The position numbers and the translations under genes are program-made. This document shows, in pieces, positions 45,818 to 55,659 of a stretch of DNA of 55,659 nucleotides. The stretch is from Pseudomonadota bacterium (lineage in GTDB: Bacteria > Pseudomonadota > Alphaproteobacteria > Sphingomonadales > Sphingomonadaceae). Location: positions 1 through 55,659 of the forward strand of contig JAFEEX010000041.1 in the NCBI GenBank assembly GCA_018240895.1. Direction: 5' to 3'. The first letter of the stretch is position 1; each line of letters opens with the position of its first letter. The notes beneath the pieces are model-generated. The model worked only from the letters and a program-made list of their open reading frames with translations. It was not told where the DNA came from and did no database searches.

Positions 45818-47251
45818 ATGGCAAGCAATGTCGAATCCGCAATCCGCTCTGTGGTTACCAAGGGCATTACCGCAGTGGCCGGCTTCAACCGCGGCCGGAT
45901 GGATGAAGGGGCCGAGCACGCTTACCTTGGCGGGGTCCACGCCCCGGTTGCTGCTGAAATGACCATCGCCGATCTGGCGGTAACCGGAACGATCCCGGCA
46001 GAGCTCAGTGGCCGTTATGTCCGCATCGGACCAAACCCGTTCAAGTCCGATCCGCGCGGCTATCACTGGTTCGTGGGTGACGGCATGGTGCATGGTATCC
46101 GCCTGAGCGGCGGCAAGGCCGAGTGGTATCGCAATCGCTATATCCGTTCGCAGAAGCTGGAGCAGGAAGGCGGCCCCACCGCAGCCCCGGGTCCGCGCCG
46201 GCGCGAGGGTGACACCATCAATACCAACGTGGTCCGGATCGGCGGCAAGATCACCGCGATTGTCGAGGCGGGATCGAACCCCGCCGTGCTTGACGACAAT
46301 CTTGAAACGGTGGCCTACACCGATTTTGGCGGCACGCTGAAGGCGCCGTTCACTGCCCATCCGCACCAGGATTCGCTGACCGGCGAACTGCACGCGATCA
46401 CCTATGACGCGATGGAGCCTGACACGATCTGGCACATTGTGGTTTCACCCGAAGGAAAGGTGGTGCGCCAGGTTGCAGTGCCGGTTGAACATGGTCCGTC
46501 GATCCATGAATGCACCATCACCCGCAACTATGTGCTGATTTTCGACCTGCCGGTAACCTTCTCGATGAAGGCTCTGATCGGCGGGCAGAAGTTCCCTTAC
46601 GCCTGGAACCCGCAGCACCGGGCCCGCGTCGGCCTGTTGCCGCGCACTGGCAGCGCCGATCAGGTGATCTGGTGCGATGTTGATCCCTGCTATGTCTTCC
46701 ACGTCGCCAACAGCTATGAGGATGATGCGGGGCGGGTGATCGTTGATGCGGCGGTTTACGAAACGATGTTTGCCGGCGGTCAGGATGGCCCGAACGGCAA
46801 GGCGTTGGGGCTGGAGCGCTGGATGATAGATCCCGCTGCCGGCAAGGTGACCCGCACCACCATCGATGCCACCGGGCAGGAATTTCCCCGCCCGGACGAA
46901 CGCTTCTTCGGCCAGGACTATCGCTATGCCTGGGCCATTGGCGTGGAAGACGATAACGAACTGCTGGGGGCGCAGCCGCTCTATCGGCACGATCTCAAGA
47001 CGGGAGAACGACAGGTATGCGATTTTGGCCCAGGGCGGGTGCCGGGCGAATTCGTGTTCGTGCCGCGCAGCGCGAATGCGGCAGAAGGCGAAGGCTGGGT
47101 GATGGGCTATGTGATCGACACGGGGACGCAAACCACCGATCTGGTCGTGCTGGACGCCGCCGACATAACGGCTCTCCCGGTCGCCAGTGTCCACATCCCG
47201 CACCGCGTCCCCACCGGCTTTCACGGCAACTGGCTGCCCGATGTGGATTGA
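45818..47251 (+). CDS. Carotenoid-cleavage/lignostilbene-type oxygenase
   Basis: A 477-residue seven-bladed beta-propeller dioxygenase with non-heme Fe(II), cleaving a C=C bond in carotenoids, apocarotenoids or stilbenes. The four iron histidines fit H181 (AHPHQD), H230 (GPSIHE), H295 ([11 protein letters not shown]) and H469 (GFHGNWLP). [10 protein letters not shown] and the substrate-side GDGMVHG are typical. Sphingomonads use such enzymes for lignostilbenes as well as carotenoids, so the substrate is open. It is the first gene of an operon with a globin-like gene, under the TetR operator. Confidence 0.92.
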   Translation: MASNVESAIRSVVTKGITAVAGFNRGRMDEGAEHAYLGGVHAPVAAEMTIADLAVTGTIPAELSGRYVRIGPNPFKSDPRGYHWFVGDGMVHGIRLSGGKAEWYRNRYIRSQKLEQEGGPTAAPGPRRREGDTINTNVVRIGGKITAIVEAGSNPAVLDDNLETVAYTDFGGTLKAPFTAHPHQDSLTGELHAITYDAMEPDTIWHIVVSPEGKVVRQVAVPVEHGPSIHECTITRNYVLIFDLPVTFSMKALIGGQKFPYAWNPQHRARVGLLPRTGSADQVIWCDVDPCYVFHVANSYEDDAGRVIVDAAVYETMFAGGQDGPNGKALGLERWMIDPAAGKVTRTTIDATGQEFPRPDERFFGQDYRYAWAIGVEDDNELLGAQPLYRHDLKTGERQVCDFGPGRVPGEFVFVPRSANAAEGEGWVMGYVIDTGTQTTDLVVLDAADITALPVASVHIPHRVPTGFHGNWLPDVD

Positions 47252-47311
47252 TACAGGTCATGGCAGCGCCTTTCCCGATCGGCTAGAACGGCCTTGAGGG
47301 AAAGGAACTGC

Positions 47312-47737
47312 ATGACGGACCTGCAAAGCAAGCAACTGGTTGATGCGGCGCTGGAACGGGCGGCCGAACAACTGGGTGATATCGTGCCGCCGGTCATGGC
47401 GCGCTATTTTGCCGCTCACCCCGATGCCGAGGTCAGCTTTGTCGATCACCAGCCAGACAACCCGCTGGGCCTGCAGGCGGAAATGGTTGGCAACACGCTC
47501 TATTTCGTGATGACCTGGCACGAACGGCCAAAGGAAATCGAGATCACCCTGGGCACGTCGATCCCGCACCACATAGAGACGCTGAAAGTGCCGGCGCACT
47601 GGTACTCCGGCTTGATCGATGCGGTGATTGACGTGGTGGCGGAAACGGCATCTCCCTTGAGTGCGCAAGAGGCAGAGATGTGGACAGCGATGAAGCAGGC
47701 CATCGGGCAGCTTATCGCGCTGGAAGCTTCGCGCTAA
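47312..47737 (+). CDS. Small globin-like protein (Vitreoscilla-haemoglobin type by eye)
   Basis: A 141-residue protein that, by eye, lines up along its length with single-domain bacterial haemoglobin of 146 residues. AAHPDAEVSF (35-43) matches the AKHPEVRPLF region. HHIETLKVPAHWYSGLIDAVIDVV (86-109) matches the F/G helix with the proximal His (here H87) seven residues before the helix-G Pro. EMWTAMKQAIGQLI (122-135) matches helix H. It starts 60 bp after the oxygenase gene with AAAGGA upstream. The haem-binding role is inference; no search was possible. Confidence 0.6.
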   Translation: MTDLQSKQLVDAALERAAEQLGDIVPPVMARYFAAHPDAEVSFVDHQPDNPLGLQAEMVGNTLYFVMTWHERPKEIEITLGTSIPHHIETLKVPAHWYSGLIDAVIDVVAETASPLSAQEAEMWTAMKQAIGQLIALEASR

Positions 47738-47802
47738 AACCGGTGCAAGGCTTTTTGCCGATGGCTTGGCAAGCCGCGCTGCAGCGGTAACAGTGCCACA
47801 CG

Positions 47803-48735
47803 ATGGATCCGATTCTTGAAATTCACGACCTTACCAAGGTTTACGCCGACGGGCCGGTGGCGCTGGACGGCGTCGATCTGACGATCGGCAAGGGAGAGAT
47901 ATTCGCATTGCTGGGGCCGAACGGCGCGGGCAAGACCACCCTGATCGGCGCGGTCTGCGGACTTGTGCGGCCCAGCAGCGGAACGATCCGGGCCTTCGGG
48001 ATTGACCTCGCCAAAGACTGGCGCGCGGCCCGGGCACGGATTGGACTGGTGCCGCAGGAAATGGCGACCGATATGTTTAGCACGGTCGCCAATACGGTCA
48101 CCTATTCGCGCGGGCTGTTCGGACTGCGCAGCGATCCGGCGCGGATCGAACAGATCCTTCGTTCGCTGACGCTGTGGGACAAGCGCGACAGCCAGATCCG
48201 CCACTTGTCCGGCGGGATGAAGCGCCGGGTGCTGATTGCCAAGGCGCTGGCCCACGATCCTGAACTGCTGTTCCTTGACGAACCGACGGCCGGGGTCGAC
48301 GTGGAACTGCGCCGCGATATGTGGCGTCAGATTGGTGCGATGCGCGAAGCGGGGACCACGATCATCCTCACCACTCACTACATCGAAGAGGCTGAGGAAA
48401 TGGCCGACCGCGTCGGGGTGATCGACAAGGGCCGGTTGCTGCTGGTTGAGGACAAGGCGACGCTGATGGCGCGGATGGGCAGTGTGGAGGCGCGCATCGC
48501 GCTTGACGTGCCGCTTTTTACCGTGCCGGCGTCACTGGCCGCCTATCCGCTGACCCTGTCGGAAGATGGCCGGACCCTGACTTATCGCGGCCACGGCGGT
48601 GCGGCGGAAGCACGGGCGGAGGTCGCGCGGCTGATCAAGGCGCTGGTCGGCGCGGACATCGGTTTTTCTGCGATAGACACGCGCCAGTCCAGCCTTGAGG
48701 ACATCTTCGTCGATCTGGTGGAGCAGGGCGCATGA
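47803..48735 (+). CDS. ABC transporter ATP-binding protein
   Basis: A 310-residue ATPase of an ABC-2 type exporter. Walker A is GPNGAGKTT (about residues 38-46), the signature is LSGGMKRRV, and Walker B is LLFLDEPTAGVD, followed by the H-loop (LTTHYIEEAEEMADRVG). It has the C-terminal extension common in exporter ATPases. Its stop overlaps the permease start by 4 bp (ATGA), so they form one transporter. Confidence 0.93.
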   Translation: MDPILEIHDLTKVYADGPVALDGVDLTIGKGEIFALLGPNGAGKTTLIGAVCGLVRPSSGTIRAFGIDLAKDWRAARARIGLVPQEMATDMFSTVANTVTYSRGLFGLRSDPARIEQILRSLTLWDKRDSQIRHLSGGMKRRVLIAKALAHDPELLFLDEPTAGVDVELRRDMWRQIGAMREAGTTIILTTHYIEEAEEMADRVGVIDKGRLLLVEDKATLMARMGSVEARIALDVPLFTVPASLAAYPLTLSEDGRTLTYRGHGGAAEARAEVARLIKALVGADIGFSAIDTRQSSLEDIFVDLVEQGA

Positions 48736-49505
48736 CCATGGGTTTCAACGCGCGCGGTGCCTACGCCATTTTTGCTTTCGAACTGATGCGGGCTTTCCGC
48801 ACCTTCTTCCAGTCGATCTTTGCACCGGTGCTCACCACCTCGCTCTATTTCATCGTGTTCGGCGCGGCGATTGGCGGCAAGATGACCTCGATCGGTGGGG
48901 TATCCTACGGCGCTTACATCATTCCGGGCCTGCTGCTGCTGACCCTGCTTGGCGAGACGACCAGCAACGCCAGCTTCGGAATCTATATGCCGCGCTTTAC
49001 CGGCACGATCTATGAACTGCTGTCGGCCCCGGTGGGGGTGGCGGAAACATTGCTGGGCTTTGTTGGCGCGGCGGCAGCCAAATCGCTGATCCTTGCCGCG
49101 ATCATCCTTTTTACCGCCAGTTTCTTTGTCGATTACCATATTGCCCATCCCATATTGGCTCTGGGCTATATCGTGCTTGTCGCCGCAGCCTTCGCGCTGT
49201 TCGGTTTCGCCATCGGGGTCTGGGCTGATGGTTTTGAAAAGCTGGGGATCGTGCCGATGCTGATCCTGCAACCACTGACCTTTCTGGGCGGCACGTTCTA
49301 TTCGATCGATATGCTCCCTGATCCGTGGCGCAAGATCGCGCTAGCCAACCCGATCGTCTATCTGGTCAATGGCCTGCGCTGGACCTTTACCGGCAAATCC
49401 GATGTGAACATCTGGGTCAGCCTGGGTTTGACCCTGGGCTTTCTTGCGCTGTGCGCCGGGGTGATCGCCTGGATGTTCAAGACGGGGTGGCGGCTGCGCA
49501 GTTGA
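48732..49505 (+). CDS. ABC-2 type transporter permease
   Basis: A 257-residue inner-membrane permease with about six hydrophobic segments. The ABC-2 motif region (LTFLGGTFYSIDMLPDPWRKIALANPIVYLVNGLR) is clear. It partners the ATPase that overlaps it. The substrate is unknown; related two-gene systems export polysaccharides, lipids or drugs. It ends 17 bp before tgt. Confidence 0.9.
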   Translation: MTMGFNARGAYAIFAFELMRAFRTFFQSIFAPVLTTSLYFIVFGAAIGGKMTSIGGVSYGAYIIPGLLLLTLLGETTSNASFGIYMPRFTGTIYELLSAPVGVAETLLGFVGAAAAKSLILAAIILFTASFFVDYHIAHPILALGYIVLVAAAFALFGFAIGVWADGFEKLGIVPMLILQPLTFLGGTFYSIDMLPDPWRKIALANPIVYLVNGLRWTFTGKSDVNIWVSLGLTLGFLALCAGVIAWMFKTGWRLRS

Positions 49506-49522
49506 ACGGCTAGTGCGCGCGG

Positions 49523-50656
49523 ATGACCGCGCCGCGCTTCCAGTTCTCGATCCATGCCACCGATGGCAAGGCCCGCACCGGCACCATCCGGATGCGCCGC
49601 GGAGAGATTCGCACCCCCGCGTTCATGCCGGTTGGCACTGCCGCCACCGTCAAGGCGATGAAACCGCAGGGCGTGCGCGCGACCGGCGCCGATATCCTGC
49701 TGGGCAATACCTATCACCTGATGCTGCGGCCGGGTGCGGAGCGGGTGGCGCGGCTGGGCGGGCTGCACACATTCATGAACTGGGATCGCCCGATCCTGAC
49801 CGACAGCGGCGGATATCAGGTGATGAGCCTGTCAGACCTGCGCAAGATTACCGAGGAAGGCGTGACCTTCGCCAGCCATATCGATGGCAGCCGTCACCTG
49901 CTTACCCCGGAACGGTCGATGGAAATCCAGCGTTTGCTGGGCAGCGACATCGTCATGGCTTTTGACGAATGCCCCCGCGCCGATGCCCCGCGTGAAGCGA
50001 TCGAAAAATCGATGCGGATGTCAATGCGCTGGGCCGCGCGCAGCCGCGCCGGTTTCGACAGCGGTGAGGGCCATGCCGAAAACAGCGCCCTGTTCGGCAT
50101 CCAGCAAGGCGCGCTGGATGAAGCATTGCGCCGTGAAAGCGCCGATGCGCTGCGCGACATTGGCTTTGATGGCTATGCCATCGGCGGTCTGGCCGTGGGG
50201 GAAGGGCAGGAGGCGATGTTCGCCACGCTCGATTTCGCGCCGGATATGCTACCGGTGGATCGCCCCCGCTACCTGATGGGGGTGGGCAAGCCCGATGATC
50301 TGGTCGGCGCGGTGGAGCGCGGGATCGATATGTTCGACTGCGTCCTGCCCAGCCGCTCAGGCCGCAACGGCCAGGCCTTCACCTGGCATGGCCCGGTCAA
50401 CCTGCGCAACGCCCGCCATGCGGAAGATACCGCACCTCTTGATGAGCAATGCCCCTGCGATGCCTGCCGCCACTATGGCCGCGCCTATCTGCATCATCTG
50501 ATCAAGGCGGGTGAGATCCTAGGCGCGATGCTGCTGACCGAACACAACCTGACGTTCTATCAGCAATTGATGGCCACCATGCGTGAGGCGATTGGCGCGG
50601 GAACATTCACGGCGTTTGCGGCCCGGTTCCGCTCGGATTATCTGCGGACGGGGTGA
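49523..50656 (+). CDS. tgt: Queuine/preQ1 tRNA-guanine transglycosylase
   Basis: A 377-residue enzyme that exchanges G34 for preQ1 in tRNAs with GUN anticodons. The substrate pocket region has [12 protein letters not shown], and the nucleophile Asp lies in [17 protein letters not shown]. The zinc site is [16 protein letters not shown]. It acts just before QueA, whose gene is 5.7 kb upstream on the same strand. Confidence 0.96.
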   Translation: MTAPRFQFSIHATDGKARTGTIRMRRGEIRTPAFMPVGTAATVKAMKPQGVRATGADILLGNTYHLMLRPGAERVARLGGLHTFMNWDRPILTDSGGYQVMSLSDLRKITEEGVTFASHIDGSRHLLTPERSMEIQRLLGSDIVMAFDECPRADAPREAIEKSMRMSMRWAARSRAGFDSGEGHAENSALFGIQQGALDEALRRESADALRDIGFDGYAIGGLAVGEGQEAMFATLDFAPDMLPVDRPRYLMGVGKPDDLVGAVERGIDMFDCVLPSRSGRNGQAFTWHGPVNLRNARHAEDTAPLDEQCPCDACRHYGRAYLHHLIKAGEILGAMLLTEHNLTFYQQLMATMREAIGAGTFTAFAARFRSDYLRTG

Positions 50657-50674
50657 TCTGCGCAAAGTGTGGTT

Positions 50675-51346
50675 TCAAAATCCTACGAACCGCGCCGCCT
50701 CTTCCACGCTTTTCCGTTCGGAAACCACGGCGTTGGCGGGGAAGCTTTCATCGGGCCAGCCCAGCGCCACGGCCTTCATGATCACTTGATCGTCTGGGAT
50801 GCCGGCGTGTTCGCGGACCACCGGGCTTTGCATGATGCCCTGGCTGTTGATCACGCAGCCAAGCCCGCGTGACCAGGCGGCGTTGACAAGCGCGGTGGTG
50901 ACGGCTCCGCAATCGAACGCGGTATCGTCGCTGTCGGCCAGTTCGCGGTCATAGGCGATGATGACGCAGACCGGTGCATCGAATTGGCGAAATCCGCGCA
51001 TCACCCAGTCGTGGCGGGCATCCTTGTCATCGCGGGCAATGCCCATCGCCGCGAAGAGCTGCTTGGCGACGCCAACCTGGCGGTCGCGGTGGACACCGCC
51101 AAAGGCATGGCCGGTGCGGAATTCGCGGCTGTGCGGAATACCGGCCAGATTGCGCTCGGTATTGCCGGCGCGGATGCGATCAAGCGGTTCGCCGGTGATG
51201 ACGTGAAAGTGCCACGGCTGGGTATTCATCGATGAAGGTGCGCGCATGGCGAGGGTAATGATGTCCTCGATCACGCTGCGGGGCACTGGCTTGTCAAGAT
51301 AGCCCCGGATCGAGCGCCTGCCGAGAATTACTTCGTCGAAATCCAT
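50675..51346 (-). CDS. Nitroreductase-family flavoprotein
   Basis: A 223-residue FMN-dependent NAD(P)H oxidoreductase of the nitroreductase fold, reducing nitroaromatics, quinones or similar compounds. RRSIRGYLDKPVPRSVIEDIITLAMRAPSSMNTQPWHF holds the FMN-phosphate-binding Arg and Ser. MKAVALGWPDESFPANAVVSERK is the C-terminal FMN-side stretch. The start is ATG at 51344-51346 (GGGGGAAG upstream). A near-perfect palindrome is 27 bp upstream of the start, suggesting repressor control. Confidence 0.88.
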   Translation of the reverse strand: MDFDEVILGRRSIRGYLDKPVPRSVIEDIITLAMRAPSSMNTQPWHFHVITGEPLDRIRAGNTERNLAGIPHSREFRTGHAFGGVHRDRQVGVAKQLFAAMGIARDDKDARHDWVMRGFRQFDAPVCVIIAYDRELADSDDTAFDCGAVTTALVNAAWSRGLGCVINSQGIMQSPVVREHAGIPDDQVIMKAVALGWPDESFPANAVVSERKSVEEAARFVGF

Positions 51347-51372
51347 TGCTTCCCCCGATTCGTCGCCTTGAT

Positions 51373-51388
51373 TTAACTGATCGGTTAA
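51373..51388. promoter_or_regulatory. Putative operator TTAACTGATCGGTTAA
   Basis: TTAAC-N6-GTTAA, palindromic except for one mismatched pair, in the 119-bp gap between the nitroreductase gene and rpsD. It resembles operators of TetR-type repressors that control quinone or nitro-compound reductases. The corresponding regulator is not nearby. Confidence 0.55.
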
Positions 51389-51415
51389 GCCGCGCAAACC
51401 GAGCTGGCGCAAACG

Positions 51416-51444
51416 AAAAGGGCGGCCCGTGCGGACCGCCCTTT
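51416..51444 (-). terminator. Intrinsic terminator of rpsD
   Basis: On the minus strand AAAGGGCGG-loop-CCGCCCTTTT is followed by CGTTT, 22 bp after the rpsD stop. Strong GC stem with a U-rich end. Confidence 0.8.
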
Positions 51445-51465
51445 CGTGTCTGGTATCAAACCGGA

Positions 51466-52080
51466 TCAGCGCGAATAGAATTCGACGACCAGGTTTGGTT
51501 CCATCTTCACCGGATAGGGCACTTCATCCAGCGTGGGCACGCGGACGAAGGTGATCTTGTCAGTGCCATCGGGCGAGACATAGTCAGGGATTTCACGCTC
51601 GGGCAGGCTCTGTGCTTCGGCGATCAGGGCCATTTCCTTGGCCTTCTTGCCCAGCGAGATCACATCGCCGGGGCGCACGCGGCGGCTGGCGATGTTGCAC
51701 TTCACGCCGTTGACGTAGATGTGGCCGTGGTTGACCACCTGGCGCGCCGAGAAGATCGTCGGCGCAAACTTCGAGCGATAGACAACCATGTCAAGGCGCT
51801 GTTCGAGCAGGCCGATCAGGTTCTGACCGGTATCGCCCTTCATCTTCGACGCTTCCTGATAGGTGCGCTTGAACTGCTTTTCGGTCACGTCGCCGTAGTA
51901 GCCCTTCAGCTTCTGCTTGGCGCGAAGCTGAATGCCAAAGTCCGAAAGCTTGCCCTTGCGGCGCTGGCCGTGCTGGCCCGGGCCATAGGAACGGCGGTTG
52001 ACCGAGCTTTTGGGACGGCCCCAAATATTTTCGCCCATGCGGCGATCGATTTTATACTTCGACGAATTGCGCTTCGACAT
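51466..52080 (-). CDS. rpsD: 30S ribosomal protein S4
   Basis: A 204-residue S4, a primary 16S rRNA binder in 30S assembly. [19 protein letters not shown] at the N-terminus and the S4 RNA-binding domain with [30 protein letters not shown] are typical. The gene stands alone with its own promoter and terminator, as in many alphaproteobacteria. Confidence 0.98.
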   Translation of the reverse strand: MSKRNSSKYKIDRRMGENIWGRPKSSVNRRSYGPGQHGQRRKGKLSDFGIQLRAKQKLKGYYGDVTEKQFKRTYQEASKMKGDTGQNLIGLLEQRLDMVVYRSKFAPTIFSARQVVNHGHIYVNGVKCNIASRRVRPGDVISLGKKAKEMALIAEAQSLPEREIPDYVSPDGTDKITFVRVPTLDEVPYPVKMEPNLVVEFYSR

Positions 52081-52210
52081 GGCGCTTCGTGTCCTTCAAT
52101 TTGCTTGCATGGCAGATGTGCCGCGCTTCTGGTCCGGAACCGCACCGCCCGGCCTGTTGCCGGACGCGATCAAGGCTTCACCGGAATGCCTGATCAATTG
52201 CGAAGGCGCG

Positions 52211-52239
52211 CGCCTAGCCGGGACTTGCAATCAAGTCAA
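52211..52239 (-). promoter_or_regulatory. Probable rpsD promoter
   Basis: On the minus strand TTGACT (52234-52239) and TAGGCG (52211-52216) with 17 bp between, about 130 bp upstream of the rpsD start. It is the best sigma-70-like pair in the 208-bp gap. Confidence 0.45.
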
Positions 52240-52288
52240 GGTCGGCGGCGGAGCGGTGCTAAGGAATGGAGTAATGGACTTGGCACTG

Positions 52289-53032
52289 TCAATTGTCCGC
52301 TCGCTCCAGCGCTGAAAGCACGCCGCGCAGGGTCCGCACTTCCAGGTGATTCCAGCCGGGTTTGGTCAGCAGGTTGCGCAGGGTCCGGCGGGTTGCTGCG
52401 GCGCGGCTGGGGGGGAAGAAATAATCCCTTGGTTCAAGCAGCGCCTCAAAATGCGCGATCAGGCCTTCCAGTTCGTCTTGCGGGGCGGGGGGAAGCAGAT
52501 CCTCAGCAGGAGGCTGCTCCAGCTCCGCGCCCTTTGACCATTCGTAGGCCAGCAGGATTACCGCCTGGGCAAGATTGAGCGATCCGAACTCCGGGTTGAT
52601 CGGCACGGTGACGATCGCCCGCGTCAGCGCCACGTCATCGGTTTCAAGGCCGGATCGCTCCGGTCCGAACACCAGCGCGCAGCGGCCGCTTGCCTGGCGG
52701 ATGTCCTGCGCAGCCTCGGCCGGAGACAGCACTGGCTTGCTCACGCCGCGTTTGCGGACGGTGGTGGCGTAAACGTGGGCGCAATCGGCCACGGCATCGG
52801 CCAGCGATGGAAAGATCCGGGCCTGTTCCAGCACCACGTCCGCCCCGGCCGCCGCCGGGCCTGCAGAGGGATTGGGCCAGCCATCGCGCGGTTCAACCAG
52901 CCGCATCTCGGTCAATCCGAAATTGAGCATGGCCCGCGCCGCCTTGCCGATATTTTCGCCCAGTTGCGGGCGCACCAGCACAATCACCGGGTGCCGGCAA
53001 GCAACCGGCAATCCATCAGTGCTTGACGACAT
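52289..53032 (-). CDS. TrmJ-like SPOUT RNA methyltransferase
   Basis: A 247-residue SPOUT-class 2'-O-methyltransferase, probably TrmJ/LasT type modifying tRNA position 32. The three motifs are visible: [22 protein letters not shown], then [15 protein letters not shown], then [23 protein letters not shown]. The start is ATG at 53030-53032, which overlaps the nrdR stop by 17 bp, so the two are cotranscribed. Confidence 0.88.
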   Translation of the reverse strand: MSSSTDGLPVACRHPVIVLVRPQLGENIGKAARAMLNFGLTEMRLVEPRDGWPNPSAGPAAAGADVVLEQARIFPSLADAVADCAHVYATTVRKRGVSKPVLSPAEAAQDIRQASGRCALVFGPERSGLETDDVALTRAIVTVPINPEFGSLNLAQAVILLAYEWSKGAELEQPPAEDLLPPAPQDELEGLIAHFEALLEPRDYFFPPSRAAATRRTLRNLLTKPGWNHLEVRTLRGVLSALERADN

Positions 53033-53477
53033 CCCGCACCGAACTGGCGAATTCTTCAAAATCGCGGGCCTCTGTAAAGTCGCGGTAGACGCTGGCGAAA
53101 CGGATATAGGCGACCGCATCAAGCCGGCGCAGCCCTTCCATCACCATTTCGCCAATCGCCCTGCTTGCCACGTCGGCCTCGCCGGAAGTTTCGACTTGCC
53201 GCTGCACGCCCGAAACGAGCTGGTCGATCCTTTCCTGGGCGATGCCGCGCTTGCGGCAGGCAAGGGTCACCGATTGCTCTATCTTGCGCCGGTCGAACGG
53301 TTCGCGCGCCGCGTCGCTCTTGATCACGGTAACATCGCGCAGTTGCACGCGTTCGAACGTGGTGAAGCGCGCGCCGCAACCTTCGCACTGGCGGCGGCGG
53401 CGGATCGCGGTGTTGTCCTCGGTGGGGCGCGAATCCTTCACCTGGCTATCGTCATGGGAACAAAACGGGCAACGCAT
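53016..53477 (-). CDS. nrdR: NrdR, ribonucleotide reductase repressor
   Basis: A 153-residue regulator with an N-terminal zinc ribbon (MRCPFC at residues 3-6 and CEGC about 28 residues later) and an ATP-cone domain ([29 protein letters not shown]). It represses nrd genes by sensing ATP/dATP. It precedes the TrmJ-like gene and follows glyA and a small membrane gene, an order often seen in sphingomonads. Confidence 0.96.
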   Translation of the reverse strand: MRCPFCSHDDSQVKDSRPTEDNTAIRRRRQCEGCGARFTTFERVQLRDVTVIKSDAAREPFDRRKIEQSVTLACRKRGIAQERIDQLVSGVQRQVETSGEADVASRAIGEMVMEGLRRLDAVAYIRFASVYRDFTEARDFEEFASSVRDVVKH

Positions 53478-53483
53478 AGGGAA

Positions 53484-53684
53484 TTACGGACGCAGCCTCT
53501 TGTAAAGCATGAAACCCGCCCCGGCGATCAAGCCGACTGGCCAGCTTACAACCGGAAGCAGCGCACCGGCCACGGCACCAACGGCCGCGCCGGTCAGCAC
53601 TGGCTTGGTGGATGGATGGTGCATTCCTTCCTTGGCCATGCCGGTGATTTCGACCTTGGCGTCCTGAAGAAGATCGTCGCTCAT
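53484..53684 (-). CDS. Small membrane protein of unknown function
   Basis: A 66-residue protein with two hydrophobic segments (about 30-42 and 48-60, Gly/Ala/Val-rich) and a basic C-terminus (YKRLRP). Seen between glyA (4 bp) and nrdR (6 bp), so it is part of one transcript. I do not recognise the family. Confidence 0.75.
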   Translation of the reverse strand: MSDDLLQDAKVEITGMAKEGMHHPSTKPVLTGAAVGAVAGALLPVVSWPVGLIAGAGFMLYKRLRP

Positions 53685-53688
53685 TGCC

Positions 53689-55002
<1,314 letters not shown>

Positions 55003-55015
55003 GTGGAAGGGCTCC

Positions 55016-55453
55016 TCAGATCTTCGGATGGGTAAGCTTTTCAACGCGGGCGACGTGACGCCCACCGGCGAACTGAGTGGAAAGAAACGCGTCGAGGCAG
55101 GCCTTGGCCATGTCGATCCCGATCAGGCGTTCACCCATGGCAATGACGTTGGCGTCATTGTGTTCGCGCGACAGCGCCGCGGAATAGGGGTCGGTCACGC
55201 GGGCGCAGCGACAGGCGGGGTTGCGGTTAACTGCCATCGAAATGCCGGTGCCCGATCCGCACAGCGCCACGCCGAATTCAGCGGTTCCGTCCGCGACGAC
55301 CGAGGCCAGCTTGTATCCGAAATCGGGGTAATCGACCCGCTCGGGGCTGTCGGTGCCAAGGTCGGCAACCTCATGCCCCAGCCCGATCAGATATTCGCGC
55401 AGCTCCGCCTTGAGGTTGAAAGCGGCATGATCGGAGGCAATGGCGATGCGCAT
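55016..55453 (-). CDS. rpiB: Ribose-5-phosphate isomerase B
   Basis: A 145-residue RpiB, interconverting ribose- and ribulose-5-phosphate. [12 protein letters not shown] at the N-terminus, the catalytic Cys in [13 protein letters not shown], and [14 protein letters not shown] are family signatures. Upstream of glyA in one operon. Confidence 0.95.
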   Translation of the reverse strand: MRIAIASDHAAFNLKAELREYLIGLGHEVADLGTDSPERVDYPDFGYKLASVVADGTAEFGVALCGSGTGISMAVNRNPACRCARVTDPYSAALSREHNDANVIAMGERLIGIDMAKACLDAFLSTQFAGGRHVARVEKLTHPKI

Positions 55454-55555
55454 GGGAATCTCGGGACTGTCAGGAGGAATCGTTACAAGTGCCCCTTAGG
55501 CCTGCTGACCAGCGAAGGCCAGAGCGCGCCCTTGGCTTTTCCCGGAAATGGCAGA

Positions 55556-55580
55556 CGGGCCGAACACGGCGTTCGGCCCG
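55556..55580 (-). terminator. Hairpin downstream of rpoD, likely terminator
   Basis: A perfect 10-bp stem (CGGGCCGAAC arm) with a 5-nt loop, 10 bp past the stop of the partial rpoD gene. The following bases are only weakly U-rich, so this is a probable but not ideal intrinsic terminator. Confidence 0.6.
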
Positions 55581-55589
55581 CCGATTGGC

Positions 55590-55659
55590 TTACTGATCCA
55601 GGAACGAGCGCATCTTGCGGCTGCGGCTGGGGTGTTTCAGCTTGCGCAGCGCCTTGGCC
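55590..55659 (-). CDS. rpoD: RpoD (sigma-70) C-terminal end, partial
   Basis: The last 22 codons of a gene read AKALRKLKHPSRSRKMRSF then LDQ and stop (TAA at 55590-55592). This is the conserved C-terminal end of the housekeeping sigma factor (region 4.2). The rest lies outside the window. The call is based on this short stretch only. Confidence 0.82.
   Translation of the reverse strand, partial: AKALRKLKHPSRSRKMRSFLDQ

Overview
The window is a high-GC alphaproteobacterial chromosome segment, most likely from the order Sphingomonadales (Sphingomonadaceae or Erythrobacteraceae). The reasons are a SciP-type DUF1153 regulator, a DUF6456 protein, the neighbourhood serB-miaA-ilvBNC-leuA, Coq4-type ubiquinone synthesis, a carotenoid-cleavage-type oxygenase, and short dispersed palindromes of a kind common in this group. 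The genus cannot be fixed from the sequence alone.

Layout. 1-2479 is the end of a mobile element. It carries F-type conjugation genes traA-traL-traE (minus strand), a divergent HTH regulator and an AlpA-like regulator, and it abuts the 3' end of a tRNA-Pro(GGG) gene. This is the usual architecture of an integrative conjugative element (ICE) sitting in a tRNA gene. 2479-16118 is core chromosome: tRNA-Pro, yajC-secD-secF, a glycosyltransferase with an XRE regulator, a DUF6456 protein, the ABC-F protein Uup, a D-amino-acid transaminase, a PepSY/response regulator/histidine kinase trio, DUF2059, chorismate mutase, a polyprenyl diphosphate synthase and a SciP-like regulator. 16194-24938 is accessory: a very large GH18-NodB-GT2 polysaccharide protein, then two divergent catabolic operons (amidohydrolase + Fe-alcohol dehydrogenase; SDR + acyl-CoA dehydrogenase + Zn-alcohol dehydrogenase) around a promoter that contains a perfect 14-bp palindrome.

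24939-36376 holds branched-chain amino acid synthesis (leuA, ilvC, ilvN, ilvB, all minus strand) followed by miaA and the divergent serB. A 16-codon leucine-rich leader ORF lies just upstream of leuA and looks like a ribosome-mediated control element. A serine hydrolase-thioesterase-epoxide hydrolase operon and a PilZ gene are wedged between leuA and the ilv genes. Two of the ilv intergenic gaps contain different families of paired palindromes. 36424-43776 is core again: coq4, purL, a membrane protein, xseB-ispA-coaD, a secreted cyclophilin, queA.

43780-49505 separates queA from tgt, which act in the same queuosine pathway. The intervening block holds a secreted LamG-like protein of lower GC, a TetR regulator with a clear 19-bp operator, a carotenoid-oxygenase-family enzyme, a small protein that aligns by eye with single-domain bacterial haemoglobin, and an ABC exporter. 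From 49523 to the end the sequence is core: tgt, nitroreductase, rpsD, a TrmJ-like methyltransferase, nrdR, a small membrane protein, glyA, rpiB, and the last 22 codons of what looks like rpoD.

The most interesting items are the haemoglobin-like protein paired with the oxygenase under TetR control, the leucine-rich leader before leuA, the ICE control region with repeated motifs, and the palindrome-controlled catabolic cluster. No CRISPR array, rRNA or insertion sequence was seen.
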